Under the pieces are notes generated by a model, which was not told where the DNA came from, made no database searches, and worked only from the letters and a program-made list of their open reading frames with translations. From NCBI GenBank assembly GCA_016219545.1, contig JACRMH010000010.1, positions 1 to 33,635 on the forward strand: DNA of 33,635 nt. Direction: 5' to 3'. The DNA comes from Chloroflexota bacterium. Lineage in GTDB: Bacteria; Chloroflexota; Anaerolineae; Anaerolineales; Villigracilaceae. This document shows, one piece after another, positions 13,273 through 22,024 of the stretch. Position numbers and translations under genes: made by a program. Within the stretch, counting starts at the first letter, position 1; every line of letters starts with the position of its first letter.

Positions 13273-13298
13273 TGCCGCAAGTTATAAGAACTGCGGCA
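13273..13298. promoter_or_regulatory. Hairpin in the divergent intergenic region
   Basis: TGCCGCA (13273-13279) and TGCGGCA (13292-13298) pair, extended by GTT/AAC with one bulged A. It lies between the divergent module B membrane-protein gene and the excisionase-like gene, where an operator is expected. No long T-run follows, so a terminator is less likely. Confidence 0.4.
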
Positions 13299-13359
13299 CT
13301 TTAAAAACAGAATAGCGTCAGGTCAACAAGGCGCGGTTATAATCGGATTAGAGATTAAT

Positions 13360-13575
13360 ATGGAAGACTGGTTAACCACCTATGAAGCAGCGCGCATCAG
13401 CAGCTACGAATTGGATTACATTCGTAAACTGATACGTGCCCAAAAAATCACAGGGCGCAAGTGGGGGCAATCCTGGCAGGTCAGCCGGCAATCCCTGCTG
13501 AAATTTATGGAAGACCGCGAGTTGCAAGGGGAAAAACGCGGGCGAAAACCAATTCACCACAACAACGAACAATAA
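13360..13575 (+). CDS. Excisionase-like helix-turn-helix protein
   Basis: The 71-residue protein (MEDWLTTYEAARISSYELDY, then IRKLIRAQKITGRKWGQSW and QVSRQSLLKFME) has the HTH_17/excisionase layout: a LTTYEAA helix, a turn, a recognition helix, a wing containing W..VSR, and a short basic tail. Such proteins direct excision with a recombinase or act as regulators. It lies upstream of the serine recombinase on the same strand. A TATAAT (13338-13343) lies just before the gene, with a poor -35. A general MerR-like regulator is the alternative. Confidence 0.75.
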   Translation: MEDWLTTYEAARISSYELDYIRKLIRAQKITGRKWGQSWQVSRQSLLKFMEDRELQGEKRGRKPIHHNNEQ

Positions 13576-13591
13576 GACATAGTTTTGGGGA

Positions 13592-13619
13592 TTGATTTTT
13601 AGAATATCTGTGCTATAAT
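13592..13619 (+). promoter_or_regulatory. Strong extended -10 promoter
   Basis: TTGATT (13592-13597), 16-nt spacer, TATAAT (13614-13619) preceded by TGC as an extended -10. A perfect 22-bp palindrome, ATTTCATTGC-TG-GCAATGAAAT (13618-13639), begins at the end of the -10 box and covers the expected start site. It may be an operator or a 5' hairpin. Confidence 0.7.
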
Positions 13620-13782
13620 TTCATTGCTGGCAATGAAATAACTAGTATTAGAAACGGGGCGTGCTTGTGCGCGAACACAGACACGACCTTAACCCAACCC
13701 ACCGACGCGGCGGAGGAAAGAGCTGATTGCATAATCAGCGTGGCAAACGCCCTGGAGGTGGATTCCATCAGGAATTTTTTTT
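13618..13782 (+). ncRNA. Candidate structured RNA or attenuator leader of the integrase
   Basis: The segment lies between the strong promoter at 13592-13619 and an eight-T run at 13775-13782. It contains a 10-bp 5' palindrome (13618-13639), a hairpin CGTGCTTGTG/CACAGACACG with loop CGCGAA, a hairpin GCTGATT-GCAT-AATCAGC, and an imperfect stem CCTG...CAGG (13751-13772) directly before the T-run. No open frame in it looks coding on either strand. It is about 150-165 nt long. I do not recognise a known RNA family. Two readings are possible: a free small RNA, or a leader whose terminator controls read-through into the integrase genes. Confidence 0.45.
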
Positions 13783-13802
13783 CTTTTGGATACAAAAATT
13801 AG

Positions 13803-14087
13803 ATTTCCAATCACTCAAAGGAGATTCAACCTGCTTCAAGACCTTGTAACACCTCATTTCAAATTGTCACTACGTTATCACGTATACGCCAGGAATGGCA
13901 AGATGCTGCCGACGGCAAAAGTCTGGTCGAAGTCGAAGGAAATATGGGCATGCTACTTGCCGACTTGCTCAATGGGATTGGCTTAGGAACTTCTGAACAG
14001 GTCCAGGTTTTGGGAAAGGATCTGTTTCAGGAAATACTGGATTTTCTTCGATCTCCCGTTCGAAATTACCAGCTATCACCAGCCTGA
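13803..14087 (+). pseudogene. Small protein gene without a normal start codon, upstream of the integrase
   Basis: The frame ending at the TGA 14085-14087 is open from 13803 and reads like a real protein: TLSRIRQEWQDAADGKSLVE, then EGNMGMLLADLLNGIGLG, then GKDLFQEILDFLRSP. No ATG, GTG or TTG occurs in frame until ATG 13944, which would remove the coding-like first half. AAGGAG at 13818-13823 lies directly before an in-frame ATT. The gene may have lost its start, be frameshifted near the 5' end, use a rare start, or be made from 13944 only. No family is recognised. A hairpin (14078-14084 with 14094-14100) follows before the integrase. Confidence 0.45.
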
Positions 14088-14128
14088 CCGGATGGCTGGT
14101 TCAATAAACTTCACTAAGGATATTAACT

Positions 14129-15694
14129 ATGAACAAACGCGCAGTGATTTATGCAAGAGTAAGTACAGACGAACAAGCTGAAAAAGGGCACGGCTTATCC
14201 TATCAATTGGAAGAATGTCGCAGATATGCGGATCGCATGGGGTTTCAAGTAATAAAAGAGATTACCGATAATGTGTCCGGCGCCAGTTTAAATAGATCCG
14301 GTTTTATAGCACTTGAGATGATGATCACAAACCATGAAGCCCAAGTTGTTGTTGCCTACACATCGGACCGTCTTTCAAGAAACTACTATGACTATGTCCC
14401 ATTGATCGGCAAGTGGCAGGATAAGAAGGTAGAACTACACTTTGTGGATCGGGGCCAATCTCAAAATGATCTTCAAGGCATGATCTCAGATGGCATTTTT
14501 GCCATGCTTGCCCATACAGAACGGCTGAAGATTTTGGACCGCACGAGAAATGGACGGATCAGGAAAGCTAAGGATGATAAAAAACCGGTCATGAGCGGGA
14601 TTGTTCCTTATGGCTATGGACGCATTGGAAAAGCCCGCGATGCCGAAATGATCATTGACCCTGTTGAAGCAGAAGTTGTGAAGATGATTTTTCGATGGTA
14701 TACAACTAATGAAGATGGTGGACCTCTATCATTGAGGGGAATTGCCAATCGTCTCGACAGCATGGGGATTAGGCCGAAATCTGCCGGTTTTTGGGGACCA
14801 AGTTCGGTACGCCTAATTATTACTAATGAAATCTATGCAGGTCGAACATACTACTCAAAGACGGAAATTCTCAAAGATGGTCGACAAGTATCTCGTCCTA
14901 AAGCCGATTGGATTCCTATTGATGTACCGCATCTGGCATTGGTCAACAGGAAGACCTATGAGACAGCTCTTTCAAAGACAAAGCGCAATAAGGAACTCTC
15001 AAGTCGCAACAGAAAGCATGAATATCTCTTGGTTGGACACTTTTTTTGTGGCAACTGCAATTTGGCAATGTATGGTTTTCAAAAGAAGAAGAGATCCAAG
15101 CCTTACTACAGATGTGCCAGTTATTACCATAAAGTCATAAAATGTGGTCATACTGTACGCGCCATCCAAATCGAAAAAGCTGATCAAGCTGTTTGGAATT
15201 GGTTATCATCACTACTGGTAGACGAAACAGTTCTGATCGAAGGTGTACGTTCAATGGCGCAAAGACGGGAAGAAGAACTGGAACCAAAACGTGAACAGTA
15301 TGCTTACATACTGAAAATGCTCGATACAACCGCTGAAAAGATAAGACGGTTAATTGATGAGCTTGCTGAATTCAGTGGCAATACTGTGAAAGCAGTCATT
15401 AAAGAAAAAATCAGTTCGATGGAATCAGAACAGAATTTTCTCTTTGAAGAAAAAGCTAGACTGGAGGCAGAGTTAACCGAATTAGAAATCAATCCTGAAT
15501 TTGAAAGCAGAATTACAGAAATTGCAGCAGCAGTAAGAGAGCGGCTACCAGTAGCAACTTTTGAGGGCATGAGGGATTTGTTGGAATTACTTAAAGTAAG
15601 GGTTGTTTATTATCAGCTTGATAATGGGGTAAAGCTGCGAGTATCGTGTGAAATTCCTGGTAGCGAAGAGGATATTATGGTCACGTTTTCTTAA
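14129..15694 (+). CDS. Large serine recombinase (site-specific integrase)
   Basis: The 521-residue protein has the full large serine recombinase layout. The resolvase domain (about 4-150) carries the nucleophile Ser12 in YARVSTDEQ, plus AYTSDRLSRN. A recombinase domain follows (about 155-285; YGYGRIGK, LRGIANRLDSMGI, NEIYAGRTYY). A zinc ribbon has Cys307, Cys310, Cys329 and Cys339. A long coiled coil (about 370-470) ends in a C-terminal tail. It would integrate and excise the element between attP and attB sites. AAGGA lies 9 nt before the start. The gene is visibly more AT-rich than the rest of the element and the host genes, which suggests separate acquisition. Confidence 0.93.
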   Translation: MNKRAVIYARVSTDEQAEKGHGLSYQLEECRRYADRMGFQVIKEITDNVSGASLNRSGFIALEMMITNHEAQVVVAYTSDRLSRNYYDYVPLIGKWQDKKVELHFVDRGQSQNDLQGMISDGIFAMLAHTERLKILDRTRNGRIRKAKDDKKPVMSGIVPYGYGRIGKARDAEMIIDPVEAEVVKMIFRWYTTNEDGGPLSLRGIANRLDSMGIRPKSAGFWGPSSVRLIITNEIYAGRTYYSKTEILKDGRQVSRPKADWIPIDVPHLALVNRKTYETALSKTKRNKELSSRNRKHEYLLVGHFFCGNCNLAMYGFQKKKRSKPYYRCASYYHKVIKCGHTVRAIQIEKADQAVWNWLSSLLVDETVLIEGVRSMAQRREEELEPKREQYAYILKMLDTTAEKIRRLIDELAEFSGNTVKAVIKEKISSMESEQNFLFEEKARLEAELTELEINPEFESRITEIAAAVRERLPVATFEGMRDLLELLKVRVVYYQLDNGVKLRVSCEIPGSEEDIMVTFS

Positions 15695-16016
15695 AAGTAT
15701 CTTCGGGGTGAGAGATGCAGTAGTCGCAGTATGTTGTCATGCTGATATTTTACTATCCAAAGCAGATTTTTTTCCTATTGACAATAGCTTATGCAGAATT
15801 ATCACACTAATTAACGTCAACCATGGAAAACATTTTTGTGTCTTGCTGAGCGCCGCTTTTCAGGCGCGAAGCATCTCTTACCTCGCTCAGAGACCCTCAC
15901 CGCACTGGCGCGCGGCGCAAGTGTCGGTCGCGGAAAGCACACTCCCTCAGGGCGACACATTTATACTTTTTGCTTATCCATTATTCACACTCATTAGTAT
16001 GTGACCAATTTACCAG
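15695..16016. other. Expected element border and dispersed repeat; no gene
   Basis: This 320-nt gap between the integrase and the host phosphatase promoter holds no convincing gene. Its first half is AT-rich like the integrase. From about 15843 a GC-rich stretch begins (GCTGAGCG, then GCGAAGCATCTC, with the small stem GCGCC/GGCGC at 15850-15867). It resembles a dispersed intergenic repeat family (CATGCTGAGCG...GCGAAGCATC) common in Chloroflexota genomes; that family assignment is from memory. The attachment site is expected in the first half. Confidence 0.45.
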
Positions 16017-16044
16017 TTGACTTTTCCCTTTTTCTTTCTATAAT
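16017..16044 (+). promoter_or_regulatory. Promoter of the secreted phosphatase gene
   Basis: TTGACT (16017-16022), 16-nt spacer, TATAAT (16039-16044). The leader to the ATG at 16103 is AT-rich and ends in AGGAGA, a good ribosome site. Confidence 0.75.
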
Positions 16045-16102
16045 TAGAAGTAATAATACCTTTATTATCCAAATTTGAGTCCACTATTATAGGAGAGATA
16101 AA

Positions 16103-19100
16103 ATGAGGAAAAGTTCTGGTAAGTTTGTAGCTTTGATTAGTCTGCTGGCATTTATGTTTGGGGCAATTGGCCCAGTTACAGCAGGAGCCGATTCAAATAG
16201 CAAGTCGTTAACAGATAAAGTTATTTTCTTTGCCTCCGACGGTCTACGTCAAGACCTGGTGGAGACCTATGCCGGTCAGCGCTTGATGCCTAACATGGCG
16301 AAATTATTAAAGCATGGCACAAAGGCCGGTGATAATGGTCTGCTTACTCAGGCACCCACCAATACTGGGGCCGGTTGGTACAGCTTATCTACCGGTGCAT
16401 GGCCAGGTGTACATGGCTCGACCAACAACACCTTCGCGATCAATGGCGCCCCGTTTGCCAACCGTACAGGCTCCTTTGATTCTGGTGTGCTTCAAGCGGA
16501 ATCTCTGGCTCAGGCGGCTGAACGCGGCGGCAGGAAGGTGGCTCAGATCGAATGGGCCGGCGGCCGCAACGGGTCGATCAGCGGGCCAACCGTAGACTTC
16601 CGCGGATTCTTCTCCGGCCGCGGTGTGGCTACAAACTTTATCAGCCCAACCGATGATGCGACATTTACCGCCGCCTTCGGTTTACAGTTCGATCACCCGG
16701 CAGGTTTTGCGGGACAAGCTCCATTTGTGGGAGCAGCGCCGGTTGATGCAATCGGCTGGACGAATGTTCCCAACTCTTATAACCCCGCCAAAGAGATGCG
16801 GTTGAGGGTGCTTGATTTCGGCACAGACAAGTACGGTCTGAATGCGTATATTTATGACTCGACCAACGATGGCAGGGTTAATTATGATCGCGTGCTGTTC
16901 TCACCCACCAAGGATGGAGCCAACGCGGTCGCAAAATTAAAACGAGGTCAATGGGGTGATGTAAAGGTTAAGATCGTTGGCGGCGCACTGGACGGAAAGA
17001 CCGCCGGCATGTTGTTGAAAGTGGAAGAATTGACAAGCGACCTATCCAAGGTTCGTCTTTATCACACCTCCGTTGCCCGCGCCAATGCAACCTGGCCAAC
17101 ATGGACAGGTGAGCCCGGCTTCACCGGTGACTTTGCCGAATATGTGGCGCAAAAGTTCCCAACCTCAATGGCAGCGGATTATGCCATTATCGAGGCCGGC
17201 ATTGTCAGCGAGGAGACTTATGTTGAACAGGGATTGTATTGGGAGACCGGACATCATCCACTGATCAGATATATCCTCAAGAAATACAAACCTGACCTCG
17301 TCATGGTCGGTTATCCAATAACAGATGAATTCCAACATCAGTTCCTGGGATTGGTCACACCGAATCTGCCAAATGGTGATCCCAGCCCCGCCTATGATGA
17401 TGTACAAGTCAATGGCACGCCGGATGGACGTGTAGCCCAACGCACAGCATTCCTCAAACGAGCCTATAAAGGTGCTGATGCCACACTGGGTTTGGTCCAA
17501 TCACTTATGAAGAAAGAAGATACTTTTGTAGCATCGGACCATGGATTTGCACCCCAGTTCCTTGCCATTGATGCCAGCAAAGTATTGGTGGATCTGGGAT
17601 TACTTTCCAAGCCGCAGACTTCCAATTGCCGCCCGGCCAGCGGTGAGACGATTGGCAAAGCCAAAGCTTGTTGGGCAGGCGGTACGGTTCAGATCTATTT
17701 GAATTTGGCCGGGCGTGACCCATCTGGCGGCGGCCTTACACAAGTTGCTGCCGTGGATGAAGCCGCAACCGTGGCTCAGATCAAGGCAGCATTCCTCGCA
17801 TTGAGCGACCCGAATGATTGGACTGGCGATGCCACACCCGAAGGCTGGATGATGATAGACACCGCCTACACAAAAGCTGAAGCGCGATATATCCCCAATG
17901 GTCCGGGCAGCACCACGGATATGGCACATCCCACCCGCACAGGCGACCTCGTTGTCTTTGCTTACCCGCCTTATCAATTCGATGCCGCCACACCCGGCAC
18001 GCTTGTTGCCCGCTCCGCATTCTTTGGTCAGCATGGGTATTTGCCTGATGTCCAGAACTTGGATGCCAGTGTCAACATGCACGCCACCTTCCTTGCCGGC
18101 GGTGAAGAGATCAGCGAGAATTATGTTGCGAATGGAATTCGCACAATTGATATCGCCCCGACCATCGCCTATTTGCTGGGTATCCCTGAACCTCAATATT
18201 CACAGGGCATCGTCAGGCTTGATGTGTTGCGTGAAGGGGAAGGGCGCACACTGGTGCCCGTTATCGGTCTGACCGACTTCCACGGTCAACTCGAACAGAC
18301 GAACTTCACGATGGACGGAAAGAACGTAACCGTTGGCGGTTCTGCGCAGCTCGCGACGATGTTCGATCAAGAGGCTGCCCAATTCAGCAGTGATTCCTTC
18401 CTGTTCGCAGCAGGTGATAATGTCGGCGCTTCACCCGCGAATTCAGGACTCTTACAGGATGCGCCAGCCATTGATGTGGAAAATGCCTGGGGACTGAACG
18501 CAACTTCGTATGGTAATCATGAATTTGATTACGGGATAGCGCGGTTACTCCAACATCAGGCACGTGCCAATTTCCCGTTCCTCGGCGCGAACATCGTGGA
18601 TGAAACCACCCTGCAGAATCCAGACTGGGTGCAGGGGACGCATGTCTTCGATTATGGCGATCTCCAGATCGGCGTTATAGGCATCGAGCTAAAGGAAACG
18701 CCTGAACTTGTCAGCGCTGGCGCGACTGCCGGTTTGAAATTCCTCGATGAGATCGAAACCATCAAGAGCGAGTCTGAGAAGTTGAGCCGCGATGGTGTCA
18801 AGATCCAAATCGTGCTGATCCATCAAGGATCTGCCGTCGGGCAAAATGCTGTCGGTGGCAATGCAGCCGTCCCGTGGGCAGGACCGATCATGACCATCGT
18901 GCAGGGCATCCAAAATACGACAGTCGATGTTGTGCTGGCAGGTCATACGCATCGCGTCTCCAACATGATGGTTGGACGCATCCTGGTGGCTGAAGGGATA
19001 AATGCCGGTGCCAGTTACTCTGTTGTGCAAATGGTAGTAAAAGGCAAGGATGTTGAATGGGCCGGCGGTGCAACCCGTATTGCCAAGAATCTTGGCGTGG

Positions 19101-19795
19101 CCAAACGCGCTGATGTTCAAGCCATCGTTGATGATGCAAATGCACAGACGGCCGTTCTACGTAATCAAGTGATCGGCACGCAACAGTTCGATATCCGTCG
19201 CGCACCGACCCGCCTCTTTGAGTCGGCGATGGGCAATATGGTCGCGGATGCCATGCGGCTGAAATATCCGGGCGTGGATGCGGCCTACACAAACTCCGGC
19301 GGTCTGCGTCAGGATCTGTTGGTTTCTCCTCCGACTGCGGGAGAGGCAGCGGGAGAGATCACCTGGGGCGAGATGTTCGCAGTTCTGCCGTTTGGAAACC
19401 GCACCGTCATCGAGACCCTGACGGGTGCTCAATTGGAGCAGGCTTTCATCAATGGCTTCTCGCCCGTCTGTAATGTGGCGATTGCCTCTGGGCGCTTCCC
19501 GCAGATCTCAGGTTTGAAGGTGACCTTCACTTGCAGCGGCACAACCCCGGTCATTACCGGCATGTGGAAAGCACCCGATGGTGTCGGTGGTACTCTTACT
19601 CCCATCGGACCAACGGATACGATCCGCTTTGTGACCAATGACTTTATGCTCACCGGCGGTGACGGCTACACCGTCTTTACGCTGGGTACAAATGTCTTGC
19701 AGCCCGGCGATGACCTGTTGCAGGTCGCCATTGAATATGTGACCGCCAACTCACCGGTTGGTCCGGTTGTGGATGGGCGCATCACAGGCCCGTAA
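16103..19795 (+). CDS. Secreted nucleotide pyrophosphatase fused to a 5'-nucleotidase
   Basis: The 1230-residue exported protein starts with a signal peptide (cleavage likely after about residue 28). The first half (about 38-710) is an alkaline-phosphatase-superfamily phosphodiesterase. It shows metal Asp46 in FASDGLRQD, the likely nucleophile Thr88 in APTNTGAGW, then [28 protein letters not shown] and GQHGYLPD. The second half is a UshA-type 5'-nucleotidase: TDFHGQ (about 723), [14 protein letters not shown] (about 803), AGHTHR (about 947), then a C-terminal 5-nucleotidase domain with [14 protein letters not shown] and TGGDGYTVF. Together the halves could turn nucleotide diesters or NTPs into nucleosides and phosphate outside the cell. 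No cell-wall anchor is seen. Confidence 0.88.
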   Translation: MRKSSGKFVALISLLAFMFGAIGPVTAGADSNSKSLTDKVIFFASDGLRQDLVETYAGQRLMPNMAKLLKHGTKAGDNGLLTQAPTNTGAGWYSLSTGAWPGVHGSTNNTFAINGAPFANRTGSFDSGVLQAESLAQAAERGGRKVAQIEWAGGRNGSISGPTVDFRGFFSGRGVATNFISPTDDATFTAAFGLQFDHPAGFAGQAPFVGAAPVDAIGWTNVPNSYNPAKEMRLRVLDFGTDKYGLNAYIYDSTNDGRVNYDRVLFSPTKDGANAVAKLKRGQWGDVKVKIVGGALDGKTAGMLLKVEELTSDLSKVRLYHTSVARANATWPTWTGEPGFTGDFAEYVAQKFPTSMAADYAIIEAGIVSEETYVEQGLYWETGHHPLIRYILKKYKPDLVMVGYPITDEFQHQFLGLVTPNLPNGDPSPAYDDVQVNGTPDGRVAQRTAFLKRAYKGADATLGLVQSLMKKEDTFVASDHGFAPQFLAIDASKVLVDLGLLSKPQTSNCRPASGETIGKAKACWAGGTVQIYLNLAGRDPSGGGLTQVAAVDEAATVAQIKAAFLALSDPNDWTGDATPEGWMMIDTAYTKAEARYIPNGPGSTTDMAHPTRTGDLVVFAYPPYQFDAATPGTLVARSAFFGQHGYLPDVQNLDASVNMHATFLAGGEEISENYVANGIRTIDIAPTIAYLLGIPEPQYSQGIVRLDVLREGEGRTLVPVIGLTDFHGQLEQTNFTMDGKNVTVGGSAQLATMFDQEAAQFSSDSFLFAAGDNVGASPANSGLLQDAPAIDVENAWGLNATSYGNHEFDYGIARLLQHQARANFPFLGANIVDETTLQNPDWVQGTHVFDYGDLQIGVIGIELKETPELVSAGATAGLKFLDEIETIKSESEKLSRDGVKIQIVLIHQGSAVGQNAVGGNAAVPWAGPIMTIVQGIQNTTVDVVLAGHTHRVSNMMVGRILVAEGINAGASYSVVQMVVKGKDVEWAGGATRIAKNLGVAKRADVQAIVDDANAQTAVLRNQVIGTQQFDIRRAPTRLFESAMGNMVADAMRLKYPGVDAAYTNSGGLRQDLLVSPPTAGEAAGEITWGEMFAVLPFGNRTVIETLTGAQLEQAFINGFSPVCNVAIASGRFPQISGLKVTFTCSGTTPVITGMWKAPDGVGGTLTPIGPTDTIRFVTNDFMLTGGDGYTVFTLGTNVLQPGDDLLQVAIEYVTANSPVGPVVDGRITGP

Positions 19796-19820
19796 AAATA
19801 CGAAATAAGTAATTGAATCA

Positions 19821-19853
19821 AAAGAGGATCACCCGATAAAGGTGATCCTCTTT
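19821..19853 (+). terminator. Rho-independent terminator of the phosphatase gene
   Basis: AAAGAGGATCACC (19821-19833), 7-nt loop, exact complement (19841-19853) running into a T-tract. Confidence 0.92.
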
Positions 19854-19879
19854 TTCTGTGTCATGCTGAACATATGATT

Positions 19880-19945
19880 TAACGCGAAGGTCCAAAGTCG
19901 CAAAGAAAAATCATTAAACCTTAGCGTCTTGGCGACTTCGCGTTA
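19880..19945. repeat. Inverted dispersed repeat overlapping the aminopeptidase stop
   Basis: TAACGCGAAGGTC (19880-19892) and GACTTCGCGTTA (19934-19945) are near-perfect inverted copies enclosing AAAGTCGCAAAG and CTTAGCGTCTTGG. The right arm supplies the stop codon of the minus-strand aminopeptidase gene. It resembles the CGAAG...CGCAAAG intergenic repeats seen in many environmental genomes. Confidence 0.6.
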
Positions 19946-21055
19946 GGAGTTCCCCACCACGCGGATTTCTCTTGGCATGTCACTCAAACAATCCGTGCCG
20001 GTTTCGGTGACAACTACGTTATCTTCAACGCGCACGCCGTTGCGGCCTGTGAGATAAATGCCGGGTTCCACTGTATAAGCCATGCCGGGTTCGAGCAACT
20101 GCATATTGTCGCCGCGCATGTACGGGTCTTCGTGGCCTTCCATGCCAATGCCGTGACCTGTGCGATGCGTGAAATATTTTCCATAACCGGCTTTCTCGAT
20201 CACATCACGCGCGGCCTTATCCACAGCCGCACACGGGACACCGGGTTTGCCAGCGGCGCACCCGGCCGCGTTTGATTCCTGCACAATCTTGTGGATCTTC
20301 TTATACTCATCGTCCACCTCACCCACCGCAAAGGTGCGCGTGAGGTCTGAGATATAGCCCTGATAAGCCGCGCCCCAATCCACGACTAAAAGATCACCCG
20401 CCTGCAATTTTCTTTCGCTGGGCGAAGCGTGCGGGTTGGCCGAATTCGGTCCCGACGAAACGATGGGCGAAAATGGAAATTCAGGGTCGGAGCCGTTCTT
20501 CAATAATTGGATCACCAACTCCGAAGACAACTCATGCTCGCTCATGCCGATCTTGATCAACGGGATGGTCGCTTCCAAAGCATTTTGCGCGATCTTCACC
20601 GCGCGACGCATGTTCTCCACTTCGGTCTTGTCTTTCTTCAAACGCAATTGGGATAAGACATCGCTTGCATCGGGGAAATCTGATTCGGGTGCGCCTGCTT
20701 TTACATGACTGAATTCCAGCAGACGTAATTGACGCGGCTCGACTCCAATGCGCTTCCCGTCCAGACCGAGAGCCTGCGCGGCCTTTCGAAAAGCATTCTC
20801 CCACTCTGACGGATTCTCTCCATACGCAACAGCGGTCACTTTATATGGGAACAGGTCCACTTTGGGTAATTCAAGTTCGGGCAATACCAGCACAGGGTCC
20901 TGCCCCGGTGCGACGAATAAAACGACAGGACGTTCCATCAGATGAAAATGCAGGCCGGTCAGATATGTCAGCGTGGGACCGGGATTCAGAATAACCGCAT
21001 CCAGTTTCGAGGTCAGAAGTGAAGCGGTAAGGTTATTGAGTCGGGCAAGTGTCAT
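19943..21055 (-). CDS. M24-family Xaa-Pro aminopeptidase or dipeptidase
   Basis: The 370-residue protein has an N-terminal creatinase-like domain (about 1-135) and the C-terminal pita-bread domain with the five dinuclear metal ligands: Asp226 (VVDWGAAY), Asp237 (ISDLTRTF), His301 (TGHGIGMEGHEDP), Glu330 (TVEPGIYL) and Glu344 (VRVEDNV). All are present, so it should be active. It probably removes N-terminal residues before proline, or splits X-Pro dipeptides, in the cytoplasm; the two specificities cannot be separated by sequence reading. It lies 9 nt after the dehydrogenase gene and is likely co-transcribed with it. Confidence 0.88.
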   Translation of the reverse strand: MTLARLNNLTASLLTSKLDAVILNPGPTLTYLTGLHFHLMERPVVLFVAPGQDPVLVLPELELPKVDLFPYKVTAVAYGENPSEWENAFRKAAQALGLDGKRIGVEPRQLRLLEFSHVKAGAPESDFPDASDVLSQLRLKKDKTEVENMRRAVKIAQNALEATIPLIKIGMSEHELSSELVIQLLKNGSDPEFPFSPIVSSGPNSANPHASPSERKLQAGDLLVVDWGAAYQGYISDLTRTFAVGEVDDEYKKIHKIVQESNAAGCAAGKPGVPCAAVDKAARDVIEKAGYGKYFTHRTGHGIGMEGHEDPYMRGDNMQLLEPGMAYTVEPGIYLTGRNGVRVEDNVVVTETGTDCLSDMPREIRVVGNS

Positions 21056-21064
21056 ATAAGTCTC

Positions 21065-21874
21065 CTAATCCAATTTATGATTAATTTTCGAGAAGGCAAA
21101 TAATACCCAATCAGAAAAAACGGGGAAGAGAGCTTCAATAGCGGCGAGGACACGATACCACCACGGAATGACAAGACTGCGGCGCGGACGTTTGGCAACA
21201 TCCAGCACGCGGCGGGCGACATAAGCGGAGGTCATGTGCATGTCAAAGGTCTTGCGTACCGAGCCATAGGTTTCGCTCTTGCCAATGTGTTGACCAAATT
21301 CAGTGGTGGCGGGGCCGGGATAAATGCCGCTGACTTTAATTCCAAATGGCGCGACCTCACGGCGAAGCACATCGGTAAAAGCGCGCGCGCCAAATTTGCT
21401 GGCGGAATAACTTGCAAGAAGAGGCGAAGCGATCAGCCCGGCCACGGAGGACATGTTGATGATGTGACCTTTACGGCGCTTTAGCATGTGAGGCAAGACC
21501 AACCGTGTGACCTGCATAAGCGCGGTCAGATTCAATCGAATGATCATGTCAATATCGCGTTCCAGGGAATGGTTCTCGAACCAATCCACGCGGCCAATGC
21601 CGGCATTGTTATAAAGAATATCAATTTGACCATAATGCTCAAGCGTGGATTTAACCATGTTCTCCACATCGGCAAGGATGGTGATATCCGCTTGAATGGC
21701 GAAAGCCTCCCCGCCTGCGCTTTGAATCTTTGCTGCGAGTTCCTGTAAACGGTCCATGCGGCGCGCGGACAATGCGACCTTACAGCCTTCCTTTGCAAAG
21801 AGCAATGCGGCATCTTCGCCAAAACCTGAGGATGCGCCTGTGATGAGGACAACTTTTTTTTTCAAATTCGACAT
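21065..21874 (-). CDS. Short-chain dehydrogenase/reductase
   Basis: The 269-residue classical SDR carries the cofactor motif TGASSGFG (12-19), SARR at 36-39 (basic residues favouring NADP(H)), NNAG (89-92), and the catalytic Ser (142/143), Tyr156 and Lys160 in the YSASK motif. The substrate is not predictable. It is the first gene of a two-gene unit with the aminopeptidase. The C terminus has a hydrophobic stretch (about 235-262, IPWWYRVLAAIEALFPVFSD WVLFAF), suggesting membrane association as in lipid-acting SDRs. Confidence 0.88.
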   Translation of the reverse strand: MSNLKKKVVLITGASSGFGEDAALLFAKEGCKVALSARRMDRLQELAAKIQSAGGEAFAIQADITILADVENMVKSTLEHYGQIDILYNNAGIGRVDWFENHSLERDIDMIIRLNLTALMQVTRLVLPHMLKRRKGHIINMSSVAGLIASPLLASYSASKFGARAFTDVLRREVAPFGIKVSGIYPGPATTEFGQHIGKSETYGSVRKTFDMHMTSAYVARRVLDVAKRPRRSLVIPWWYRVLAAIEALFPVFSDWVLFAFSKINHKLD

Positions 21875-21890
21875 GAAGGAATCCGTTTTC

Positions 21891-21960
21891 GTAGGTCATG
21901 CTTTCAGCATGACTGTTTTCATTTTTTGAGAGCGGCGCGCTGGAAGCACGCCCTACGGGG
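21891..21960. repeat. Dispersed intergenic repeat with two hairpins
   Basis: GTCATGCT-TTC-AGCATGAC (21895-21913) is a perfect hairpin. It is followed by GGCGCGCT-GGA-AGCACGCC, and the unit is bounded by GTAGG and CCTAC. It looks like a REP-type element between divergently placed regions of lon and the SDR gene. Confidence 0.5.
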
Positions 21961-21968
21961 TTGAATAA

Positions 21969-22001
21969 TAAAAAAGCGACGCGGATATTTTATCATCCGC
22001 G
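21969..22001 (-). terminator. Terminator of lon
   Basis: CGCGGAT (21980-21986) pairs with ATCCGCG (21995-22001). On the minus strand the stem is followed by a run of six T, as expected downstream of lon. Confidence 0.8.
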
Positions 22002-22024
22002 CCACTATAAAATTTTATGACAGG

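Larger units (their letters stand above)
1..15694. mobile_element. Right-hand part of an integrated mobile element (left end outside window)
   Basis: The block carries a large serine recombinase, an excisionase-like gene, ParA with a partner, a replication protein with iteron-like repeats, two copies of a regulatory module, pilus genes and a toxin-antitoxin pair. To its right are ordinary chromosomal genes. Large serine integrases usually lie next to one attachment site, so the right border is expected just after the integrase stop at 15694 and before the promoter at 16017. I cannot place the attachment core because the left end is not in the window. No conjugative ATPase or relaxase is visible here; such genes, if present, would lie to the left. 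Whether this is a conjugative element, an integrative plasmid or something else remains open. Confidence 0.75.

Noticed and set aside
13640..13772. tRNA or tmRNA
   Set aside because: No T-loop GGTTCGA-type motif, no CCA end and no resume-frame tag could be found.
13613..13795. Minus-strand frame of 60 codons across the candidate RNA
   Set aside because: It is antisense to the structured region, runs through the promoter and palindrome, and has no ribosome site.
13786..13986. Plus-strand frame of 66 codons before the integrase
   Set aside because: The overlapping frame ending at 14087 has far better protein-like composition.
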